Shown: one piece after another, positions 1-5,193 of the stretch | How the letters are laid out: every line of letters starts with the position of its first letter | Position numbering within the stretch: position 1 is the stretch's first letter | Assembly (NCBI GenBank): GCA_027057985.1 | Contig: JALUTJ010000200.1 | Coordinates: 1 to 5,193 of the forward strand | DNA length: 5,193 nucleotides | Direction: 5' to 3' | DNA from: Chromatiales bacterium | GTDB lineage: Bacteria; Pseudomonadota; Gammaproteobacteria; UBA6429; Thiohalophilaceae | Program-made: the position numbers and the translations under genes | Notes under the pieces: generated by a model | Told to the model about the DNA's origin: nothing | Database searches by the model: none | Seen by the model: the letters and a program-made list of their open reading frames with translations, nothing else

Positions 1-663
1 CGTCCGCGGGTGGTCACCGAGGAACAGGTTGAAGATGCGCCTTATATTGTATCCAGCTATGAAGGACATCTGGTCAGCGGTACGGGTAACCGCATTTATG
101 CACGCAACCTGTATGACCCACTGCCGTCTTATAATGTTGTACGCCCGGGCAAGGAATACGTTGATCCTGAAACAGGAGACGTACTGGGCTATGAAGTGAT
201 CTACCTGGCCGACGCCAGCCTGGTGAAGATGGGTAATGAAGAAGTGGATGAGCCCGCGACCCTGATTGTGACCCGCTCACTACGTGAGGTACTGAATAAC
301 GATATCCTGCTACCCTATGAGGAGCAGGAAGAAATGTACCAGTTTACCCCGCGTTCACCGGAAGAGCAGGTAAAAGGTCAGATCGTGGATGTCTTTAATG
401 GCGTTTCGCAAATTGGCCAGCACATGGTAGTAGTGCTGAACCGGGGTGAGGCCGATGGCCTGGCACCGGGGCATGTTCTGGCGATTCGCCAGCGCGGCGA
501 GGTGGTCAATGACTCCAGTCGTTTGCTGTTCAGCAGTGTCAAGTTGCCGGATGAAAGAGCCGGCCTGATGATGGTTTTCAAGACCTATAAAAACATCAGT
601 TTTGCCCTGATTATGGAAGCCAGCCGCGCCCTGCATGTCCACGATTACTTTGAAAATCCATAA
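1..663 (+). CDS. LysM-family peptidoglycan-binding envelope protein, C-terminal part (5' truncated by window edge)
   Basis: The reading frame is open from base 1 and ends at TAA 661-663, giving 220 visible residues. The GTG at 10 is internal, because three more codons (R-P-R) precede it in frame, so the true start lies off the left edge. The C-terminal region resembles the proteins annotated as LysM peptidoglycan-binding proteins that sit just upstream of dprA in Pseudomonas and other gammaproteobacteria. Matching blocks are 'APYIVS' near visible residues 13-18, a 'YVDPETGDVLGYE' block (about 53-65), 'GVSQIGQ' followed by 'VVVLNRGEADGLAPGHVLAI', then 'VKLPDERAGLMMVF' and a terminal 'ENP'. The LysM motif itself is expected in the missing N-terminal part and cannot be seen here. 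In this family the protein is thought to be exported and to bind cell-wall glycan, but its precise role is unknown. No membrane segment is visible in this part. The family call is fairly firm and the function is inferred. Confidence 0.8.
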   Translation, partial: RPRVVTEEQVEDAPYIVSSYEGHLVSGTGNRIYARNLYDPLPSYNVVRPGKEYVDPETGDVLGYEVIYLADASLVKMGNEEVDEPATLIVTRSLREVLNNDILLPYEEQEEMYQFTPRSPEEQVKGQIVDVFNGVSQIGQHMVVVLNRGEADGLAPGHVLAIRQRGEVVNDSSRLLFSSVKLPDERAGLMMVFKTYKNISFALIMEASRALHVHDYFENP

Positions 664-695
664 CCGCAACAGGCTGGTAAAGATTTTCACATAGA

Positions 696-704
696 TGTTA
701 CACT
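696..704 (+). promoter_or_regulatory. possible extended -10 promoter element upstream of dprA
   Basis: TGTTACACT fits an extended -10 (TGn followed by TACACT, four of six matches to TATAAT). It lies 36 bases before the dprA start, in the gap after the LysM-family gene. No good -35 box is present at 16-19 bases spacing; the nearest is CTGGTA at 674-679, with three matches. Extended -10 promoters can work with a weak -35, and no terminator precedes it, so read-through from the upstream gene is equally possible. This is a weak call. Confidence 0.25.
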
Positions 705-726
705 GTGCCTTACCAAAAGGAGTTGG

Positions 727-732
727 TGAGGA
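727..732 (+). promoter_or_regulatory. ribosome binding site that fixes the dprA start
   Basis: TGAGGA at 727-732 leaves 8 bases before ATG 741, which is ideal Shine-Dalgarno spacing. A second purine stretch, AAGGAG at 717-722, is 18 bases from that ATG. It sits almost against the in-frame TTG 723 and GTG 726, too close to serve them. The frame can also be extended up to GTG 705, but that start has no Shine-Dalgarno sequence. ATG 741 is therefore preferred. Confidence 0.7.
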
Positions 733-740
733 CAAACAAG

Positions 741-1898
741 ATGACCACAGATCGTGATTTAATTTCGCAATGGCTAACCCTGAGCCATGTACCCCGGCTC
801 GGTACGCTTCGTATACACTCCCTGTTACAGCATTTTTCCTCTCCGGCAGAGATACTGCAGGCCGATCGCAGCCGTCTGCTTGAGGTGGGTCTGAGTGAAA
901 AACTGGTAGACAATATTCGTAACCCGGATATGGAAAAGGTCGAGAATGATCTTGCCTGGCTGGAACAGGAAAATGCCCATATTCTGACCCTGGATGATGC
1001 CCGCTACCCGCCTTTACTGAAAAGCCTGTCGGATGCTCCGCCAGTGCTGTACCTGCTCGGCGAGGTGGCACTCCTTAATATGCCACAGCTGGCCATCGTG
1101 GGTAGCCGTAACCCCAGTCATGGGGGGCGGGAAATGGCACATGATTTCGCCCGGCACCTGTGTCGTATGGGGCTGAGTATTACCAGCGGCATGGCCGAAG
1201 GCATCGATACCGCAGCACATCAAGGTGCCCTGGATGCCATGAAAGGTGGCTTTCAGGGACATGGTTTCACCATTGCCGTCACCGGTACCGGGCTGGACCG
1301 GGTTTACCCGGCGAAGAACCGCGAACTGGCGCATGAAATCGCGGAACACGGCCTGCTGGTATCGGAATATGCACCGGGAACGCCGCCAGCGGCGGGCAAT
1401 TTTCCGCGTCGAAACCGTATTATCAGTGGTCTTAGCATGGGCGTGCTGGTGGTCGAGGCGGCGCTACAAAGCGGTTCTCTGATCACGGCACGCATGGCAA
1501 CCGAGCAGGGCCGGGAGGTCTTTGCCATTCCCGGCTCGGTGCACCAGCCACTGGCAAAGGGTTGCCATGCCCTGATCCGGGAAGGGGCCAAGCTGGTGGA
1601 AACCGCGGATCATATCCTTGAAGAGATAAGGGGCATTATGCCACTGGCAGCCGCCAGTACGGCAGAAAACAGTGAAAAACAGGCACAAAACGGGAAAAAT
1701 GAACCGAATGCCCTTGTAAATGTCGATGAAGAGTACCAACAAGTACTCAATTGTATTGATTTTGAGCCCACTTCGGTGGATAAAGTGGTAGAAAGAAGTG
1801 GATTGACTGCGGATGCGGTTTGCTCCATGCTATTGGTACTGGAATTGCAGGGGTATGTAACAGCCTTATCTGGTGGCTACTACTGTCAGGGCAGGTAA
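741..1898 (+). CDS. dprA: DNA processing protein DprA (Smf)
   Basis: DprA binds incoming single-stranded DNA in the cytoplasm during natural transformation and loads RecA onto it; it is also kept in species not known to be competent. The product is 385 residues, close to E. coli Smf (374 from memory). Residues 1-60 form a helical SAM/HhH-like N-terminus. The Rossmann-like DprA core spans about 82-297, with 'AIVGSRNPS' (118-126), 'ITSGMAEGIDTAAH' (147-160), 'GTGLDRVYP' (182-190), 'FPRRNRIISGLS' (221-232), 'SGSLITA' (244-250) and 'GREVFAIPG' (257-265). A polar linker rich in A, S, E, N and K (303-325) leads to a winged-helix-like C-terminal domain (about 328-385) containing 'SVDKVVERSGL'. The chosen ATG has a well-spaced GAGGA. 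The stop lies 11 bases before smg, so the two are probably co-transcribed. An oddity is a segment of about seven extra residues at 167-175, before 'FTIAVTGTG', compared with the usual 'GGxTIAVLGTG'. All hallmark motifs are intact, so the protein is probably functional. Confidence 0.97.
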   Translation: MTTDRDLISQWLTLSHVPRLGTLRIHSLLQHFSSPAEILQADRSRLLEVGLSEKLVDNIRNPDMEKVENDLAWLEQENAHILTLDDARYPPLLKSLSDAPPVLYLLGEVALLNMPQLAIVGSRNPSHGGREMAHDFARHLCRMGLSITSGMAEGIDTAAHQGALDAMKGGFQGHGFTIAVTGTGLDRVYPAKNRELAHEIAEHGLLVSEYAPGTPPAAGNFPRRNRIISGLSMGVLVVEAALQSGSLITARMATEQGREVFAIPGSVHQPLAKGCHALIREGAKLVETADHILEEIRGIMPLAAASTAENSEKQAQNGKNEPNALVNVDEEYQQVLNCIDFEPTSVDKVVERSGLTADAVCSMLLVLELQGYVTALSGGYYCQGR

Positions 1899-1903
1899 GA
1901 GGA
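1899..1903 (+). promoter_or_regulatory. smg ribosome binding site
   Basis: GAGGA begins directly after the dprA stop codon (TAA 1896-1898) and lies 6 bases before ATG 1910. This placement selects ATG 1910 over in-frame starts that would extend up to 90 bases into dprA, and it suggests translational linkage of the two genes. Confidence 0.65.
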
Positions 1904-1909
1904 AAGAAA

Positions 1910-2386
1910 ATGAAAGAAAATATACTCGACGTATTAATGTATCTGTTCGAGAACTACATGAATGATGAAATTGAGTTCGACGCAGATGAAGAGTCACTCA
2001 GAAACGAGCTGGAGCAGGCCGGCTTTCACAAGGCCGAAATCAGCAAGGCTTTTCTCTGGCTCGAAGGCCTCGCCGGATTGCAGGATGGTAGTGAGCAACT
2101 GGTACTGAATGCAGAATCCATTCGTATCTATACCAGCGAAGAACATGAAAAACTGGATCTCGATAGCCGTGGCTTTCTGATGTTCCTGGAACAGACCGGT
2201 GTGCTGGATCACAATACCCGCGAAATGGTCATCGATCGGGTTATGGCGCTGGAGTCCGAGGAAATCGATCTCGAGCAGTTAAAGTGGGTCGTCCTGATGG
2301 TGTTGTTCAACCAGCCGGGTCGTGAAGCCGCTTATGCCTGGATGGAAGATCTGGTATTTGAAGAAATGCCAGGGATTATTCATTGA
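1910..2386 (+). CDS. smg: Smg family protein (DUF494), function unknown
   Basis: The product is a small acidic, largely helical cytoplasmic protein of 158 residues; E. coli Smg has 157. It resembles E. coli Smg from end to end as remembered: 'DVLMYLFENY' (7-16), 'LWLEGLAGLQDG' (49-60), 'IRIYTSEE' (71-78), 'RGFLMFLEQTGVLD' (87-100), 'TREMVIDRVMALE' (103-115), 'LKWVVLMVLFNQPG' (124-137) and a terminal 'IIH' (156-158). No catalytic motif, metal-binding cluster, signal peptide or membrane segment is visible. The family has no established biochemical role. Its persistent position next to dprA, and often topA or yrdD, hints at a DNA-related task, which is inference only. ATG 1910 is chosen because GAGGA precedes it by 6 bases and the N-terminus then aligns with the family. 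An upstream extension in the same frame would overlap dprA and add residues unlike any Smg. A terminator follows the stop codon. Confidence 0.95.
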   Translation: MKENILDVLMYLFENYMNDEIEFDADEESLRNELEQAGFHKAEISKAFLWLEGLAGLQDGSEQLVLNAESIRIYTSEEHEKLDLDSRGFLMFLEQTGVLDHNTREMVIDRVMALESEEIDLEQLKWVVLMVLFNQPGREAAYAWMEDLVFEEMPGIIH

Positions 2387-2413
2387 GTGCCGGCTAGCAC
2401 GAAATATTTAACC

Positions 2414-2443
2414 AGTGCCCGCCTTATGCGGGCATTTCCTTTT
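2414..2443 (+). terminator. intrinsic (rho-independent) terminator after smg
   Basis: A perfect 7-bp GC-rich stem, TGCCCGC (2416-2422) with GCGGGCA (2428-2434), closes a five-base CTTAT loop. An outer A-T and a G-U pair extend it to nine pairs. The stem is followed by TTTCCTTTT (2435-2443), a T-rich tract broken by two C. It lies 27 bases after the smg stop and 20 bases before the topA start, so it should end or attenuate the dprA-smg transcript. The interrupted T tract leaves room for some read-through into topA. Confidence 0.85.
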
Positions 2444-2463
2444 ATGTAATGGTTTAAAAAAAT

Positions 2464-4776
2464 ATGGCAAAAAATATCGTCATCGTAGAGTCACCGGCCA
2501 AGGCCAAGACCATCAAGAAATACCTTGGTAAGGGTTTCGATGTGCTGGCTTCTTATGGCCACGTGCGTGACCTGCTCCCCAAGGAAGGTGCGGTTGATCC
2601 GGCCAATGATTTCAGCATGAAATTTCAGCTGATTGAAAAAAATGAAAAGCATGTTGATGCCATTGCCAAAGCGCTGAAAAAAGCCGATGCCTTATACCTG
2701 GCATCGGATCCGGACCGCGAGGGTGAGGCCATTGCCTGGCATCTGTATGAAATTTTAAAAGAACGCGGTGCACTCGAAGGCAAGAAGGTCGGACGTGTTG
2801 CCTTTAACGAGGTAACAAAAAATGCGGTTAAGGAAGCGATTGAACATCCACGCGAACTGTCGCAGGATCTCATTGATGCACAACTGGCACGACGCGGTCT
2901 TGATTACCTGGTAGGTTTCAATCTTTCCCCTCTGTTATGGAAAAAGATTCGTCGCGGTCTTTCCGCCGGTCGGGTACAGAGTCCGGCGCTGCGTTTAATC
3001 GTAGAACGTGAACTGGAAATCGAGAAGTTCAAGCCGAAAGAATACTGGACTATTGAATCAGAGCTGCAACATGACAAGCAGCCTTTTACTGCCAAGCTGA
3101 CACATCTTAAAGACAAGAAGCTGACTCAGTTCAGTATCAACTCCGAAAAAAAATCGAAAGAAGCCGAAAAGATTTTAAAAGCGGGTGCCAAAGACGGCCA
3201 TGTGATTGTCGAAAAGATTGAAAAGAAAAAGCGTAAGCGCAACCCCACTGCTCCGTTTACCACTTCTACCCTGCAACAGGAATCTTCGCGTAAGCTTGGC
3301 TTCACCACGCGCAAGACTATGAGTATTGCGCAACAGCTTTATGAAGGTATCGACCTTGAAGGTGAAACCGTGGGTCTGATTACCTATATGCGTACCGACT
3401 CGGTCAACCTGTCACAGGATGCGCTGGAAGAAGTACGTGGTTATATCCTGGAAAAATACGGTAAGGAAAACCTGCCACCTGAGCCACGTATTTACAAGAC
3501 CAAGGCCAAAAATGCGCAGGAAGCACACGAAGCGATTCGCCCTACTTCGGTATTACAGGAACCAAAGAAAGTTAAGAAATTTCTAAGTCGTGATCAGTTC
3601 CGTCTCTATGATCTGATCTGGAAGCGTACCGTTTCCTGCCAGATGATTCATGCCACGCTGGATACCGTTGCCGTGGATATGTCTGCCGGCAAGGGCAATA
3701 TTTTCCGTGCCAATGGTTCAACCCTGGTAAAGCCGGGCTTCATGGCGGTGTATCAGGAAAGTGTCGATGACGCAAAGGCACCAGCCGATGACAAGGATCG
3801 TTTACTGCCGCCACTGAAAGAAGGTGACAAGGTTGAACTGCTAAAGATAATTCCGGAACAGCATTTTACCGAACCGCCTCCCCGTTTCTCGGAAGCCAGC
3901 CTGGTTAAGGCACTGGAAGAATACGGTATTGGCCGTCCATCAACCTATGCCTCGATTATTTCTACCCTGCAATCACGTGAATACGTAGAGATGGACAAGA
4001 AACGTTTTATTCCTACCGATGTAGGAAGAATCGTGGCACGTTTTCTGACCGATCACTTCACCCAGTACGTGGACTATGACTTTACCGCAAAGATGGAAGA
4101 TCGGCTCGATGCCATTGCCCGGGGTGAAGAAAAGTGGGTGCCGATGATGAAAGAGTTCTGGCAACCCTTCAAGAACCTGGTGGATGATAAAGAAACCAGC
4201 GTCGATCGCAAGGATGTTACCCATGAGCAACTGGATGAGAAATGTCCCAAGTGTGGTGGTGACCTGGCGATACGTCTGGGTCGCCGGGGACGTTTTGTTG
4301 GCTGTAATAATTATCCGGAGTGTGATTACACGCGTAACGTCAATGAAGATGCTAATAGCGAACCGGAAGTGATCGAAGATCGCAAGTGCCCGGACTGTGG
4401 CTCTGACCTGATTATCCGCCACGGTCGTTACGGCAAGTTTATTGGCTGCAGCAGTTACCCGGAATGCAAGCATATCGAGCCACTGGAAAAACCACAGGAT
4501 ATGGGTGTGCAGTGTCCCGAGTGTAAAAAAGGCAATATGCTCAAGCGCAAGTCACGCAATGGCAAGATTTTTTATTCCTGCGAACATTATCCGGATTGTA
4601 CCTATGCCGTGTGGAATGAACCGATCAATGAAGCCTGCCCGGAATGTGGCTGGCCAATGTTGACCCTGAAGACCACCAAGCGACGTGGTACCGAAAAGGT
4701 CTGTCCACAGAAAGACTGTAACTTTACGGAGTCTGTCGAAACAGATGACAGCGAAGAAACTGAAGCAGCCGGTTGA
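2464..4776 (+). CDS. topA: DNA topoisomerase I (type IA)
   Basis: This enzyme relaxes negative supercoils by cutting one strand through a 5'-phosphotyrosine bond, passing the other strand and resealing. The product is 770 residues, shorter than the 865 of E. coli. The N-terminal TOPRIM domain starts with 'IVIVESPAKAKTIKKYLG' (5-22, with E9), has 'YGHVRDL' (31-37) and the metal-binding D82-x-D84-x-E86 in 'SDPDREGEAIAWHL'. It lacks the long insertion that puts the equivalent acidic triad at 111-115 in E. coli. Further motifs are 'LLWKKIRRGLSAGRVQSPAL' (157-176), the catalytic Y308 in 'GLITYMRTDS', 'EAHEAIRPT' (353-361) and 'EYGIGRPSTYASII' (486-499). The C-terminus carries four four-cysteine zinc ribbons: C594/C597/C614/C620, C642/C645/C662/C668, C684/C687/C706/C712 and C725/C728/C747/C752. 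The ATG start gives the canonical N-terminus, although no Shine-Dalgarno sequence is visible before it. The last 32 bases overlap tsaC. No key residue is missing. Confidence 0.98.
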   Translation: MAKNIVIVESPAKAKTIKKYLGKGFDVLASYGHVRDLLPKEGAVDPANDFSMKFQLIEKNEKHVDAIAKALKKADALYLASDPDREGEAIAWHLYEILKERGALEGKKVGRVAFNEVTKNAVKEAIEHPRELSQDLIDAQLARRGLDYLVGFNLSPLLWKKIRRGLSAGRVQSPALRLIVERELEIEKFKPKEYWTIESELQHDKQPFTAKLTHLKDKKLTQFSINSEKKSKEAEKILKAGAKDGHVIVEKIEKKKRKRNPTAPFTTSTLQQESSRKLGFTTRKTMSIAQQLYEGIDLEGETVGLITYMRTDSVNLSQDALEEVRGYILEKYGKENLPPEPRIYKTKAKNAQEAHEAIRPTSVLQEPKKVKKFLSRDQFRLYDLIWKRTVSCQMIHATLDTVAVDMSAGKGNIFRANGSTLVKPGFMAVYQESVDDAKAPADDKDRLLPPLKEGDKVELLKIIPEQHFTEPPPRFSEASLVKALEEYGIGRPSTYASIISTLQSREYVEMDKKRFIPTDVGRIVARFLTDHFTQYVDYDFTAKMEDRLDAIARGEEKWVPMMKEFWQPFKNLVDDKETSVDRKDVTHEQLDEKCPKCGGDLAIRLGRRGRFVGCNNYPECDYTRNVNEDANSEPEVIEDRKCPDCGSDLIIRHGRYGKFIGCSSYPECKHIEPLEKPQDMGVQCPECKKGNMLKRKSRNGKIFYSCEHYPDCTYAVWNEPINEACPECGWPMLTLKTTKRRGTEKVCPQKDCNFTESVETDDSEETEAAG
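4728..4731 (+). promoter_or_regulatory. likely tsaC ribosome binding site inside topA
   Basis: GGAG at 4728-4731, within the topA coding sequence, lies 13 bases before ATG 4745. The spacing is longer than ideal. It is still the only purine-rich site near a start that gives TsaC a normal N-terminal length. Ribosomes finishing topA at 4776 could also re-initiate upstream at 4745. Confidence 0.4.
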
Positions 4777-5193
4777 ACAGGCTGTTACAGTGCTACGTCA
4801 GGGAGGCGTTATTGCCTATCCAACAGAGGCGGTTTACGGCCTGGGCTGCGATCCGCAACAGCTAAATGCAGTAGAACGTATTCTGCAACTCAAGCAGCGT
4901 GAAAAATCCAAAGGGCTGATCCTGGTTGCGGCCAGCCTGCAACAGTTTGCACCTTATATACAGCCTTTAGGTGATGCACTGAAAAATAAGTTACTGCACT
5001 CATGGCAACAACCGCATAGAGCTATTACCTGGCTGGTACCGGCACAGGAAAGTGTATCGGAATACCTGCGTGGACAATATAGCAGTATCGCGATTCGAGT
5101 CAGTCACCATCCGCTGGTAAAACAGCTCTGTCAGCAATTCAATGGTGCCATTGTGTCAACCAGTGCCAATATTGCCAGTAATGAGCCGGCACG
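4745..5193 (+). CDS. tsaC: L-threonylcarbamoyladenylate synthase TsaC (Sua5/YciO/YrdC family), 3' truncated by window edge
   Basis: TsaC makes threonylcarbamoyl-AMP from threonine, bicarbonate and ATP. TsaBDE then transfers the threonylcarbamoyl group to A37 of ANN-decoding tRNAs (t6A). The 149 visible residues cover most of a protein of about 190 and show the YrdC fold motifs: 'GGVIAYPTEAVYGLGCDP' (20-37), the nucleotide-site 'LKQREKSKGLILVAA' (49-63, with K50, R52 and K56), 'IAIRVSHHPLV' (116-125) and 'VSTSAN' (137-142). The ATG start lies 32 bases before the topA stop, in another frame. It leaves 24 residues before 'YPTEAV', as usual for the family, whereas the next candidate, GTG 4790, would leave only nine and cut the first strand. 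No separate promoter is visible, so expression probably depends on topA. The usual W-P-G-P/A-x-T-W segment is replaced by a longer one (87-96), discussed in the findings. The short, single-domain form points to TsaC rather than two-domain Sua5, but the C-terminus is not seen. Confidence 0.93.
   Translation, partial: MTAKKLKQPVEQAVTVLRQGGVIAYPTEAVYGLGCDPQQLNAVERILQLKQREKSKGLILVAASLQQFAPYIQPLGDALKNKLLHSWQQPHRAITWLVPAQESVSEYLRGQYSSIAIRVSHHPLVKQLCQQFNGAIVSTSANIASNEPA

Noticed and set aside
705..740. Upstream extension of dprA from GTG 705
   Set aside because: No Shine-Dalgarno sequence precedes GTG 705, and the 12 added residues do not resemble DprA N-termini. ATG 741 has GAGGA at 8 bases.
355..1071. 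Long open frame on the minus strand (238 codons) across the end of the LysM-family gene and the start of dprA
   Set aside because: It runs antisense to two genes with clear family motifs, crosses their intergenic gap, and its translation shows no recognisable domain.
1240..1255. Hairpin inside dprA as a possible internal terminator
   Set aside because: The stem is six pairs of mixed composition and is not followed by a T tract. It lies in the middle of an intact coding region.
1820..1909. Upstream extension of smg by 30 codons into dprA
   Set aside because: The extension overlaps the conserved DprA winged-helix region, and the added residues are absent from Smg proteins.
2387..2400. GTGC/GCAC inverted repeat just after the smg stop
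   Set aside because: There are only four pairs with a six-base loop and no T tract. The real terminator is the stronger hairpin at 2414-2443.
2445..2450. TGTAAT as a -10 box for topA
   Set aside because: It has five of six matches but no -35 at 15-19 bases and no extended TG. In this AT-rich stretch such a match is expected by chance, so it is not listed as a feature.
3973..4473. Open frame on the minus strand (166 codons) within topA
   Set aside because: It is fully antisense to conserved TopA sequence. Its hydrophobic look comes from reading the complement of charged codons, and no ribosome site supports it.
1..5193. Search for an undescribed system, mobile element, CRISPR array or RNA gene
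   Set aside because: All long stretches are accounted for by five recognised housekeeping genes. The two gaps are only 77 bases each, and no direct repeats, terminal inverted repeats, transposase motifs or tRNA-like folds were seen.

Overview
The window is an ordinary chromosomal housekeeping segment of a gammaproteobacterium. Five genes lie head to tail on the + strand. They are the 3' part of a LysM-domain envelope protein gene, then dprA (smf), smg, topA and the 5' part of tsaC (rimN/yrdC). Gene identities rest on recognisable protein motifs. The gammaproteobacterial assignment rests on Smg, whose sequence closely resembles the E. coli protein along its whole length, and on the gene order. 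That order is the one remembered for E. coli (smf-smg-yrdD-tsaC) and pseudomonads (LysM gene-dprA-tsaC). Base composition looks moderate, near 50% GC. The genus cannot be named from the sequence alone.

Layout. Positions 1-663 hold the C-terminal 220 residues of the LysM-family protein, cut by the left edge. A 77-base gap follows, with a possible extended -10 promoter and the dprA ribosome binding site. dprA (741-1898) and smg (1910-2386) are separated by 11 bases and look co-transcribed. A clear intrinsic terminator (2414-2443) follows smg. topA (2464-4776) starts just 20 bases after the terminator, with no obvious Shine-Dalgarno sequence. tsaC starts at 4745 inside the last codons of topA, a 32-base overlap, and runs off the right edge.

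Functionally this is a mix of nucleic-acid and translation upkeep. DprA loads RecA on incoming single-stranded DNA, topoisomerase I relaxes negative supercoils, and TsaC makes the threonylcarbamoyl-AMP used for the t6A37 tRNA modification. Smg has no established function. The genes share a conserved neighbourhood rather than one pathway.

I found no mobile element, CRISPR array, RNA gene, phage gene or new defence-like system. The points worth a second look are small. Full-length topA sits where E. coli has yrdD, topA is translated without a visible Shine-Dalgarno site, topA and tsaC overlap, the TsaC 'WPGP' segment is altered, and DprA has a short insertion.
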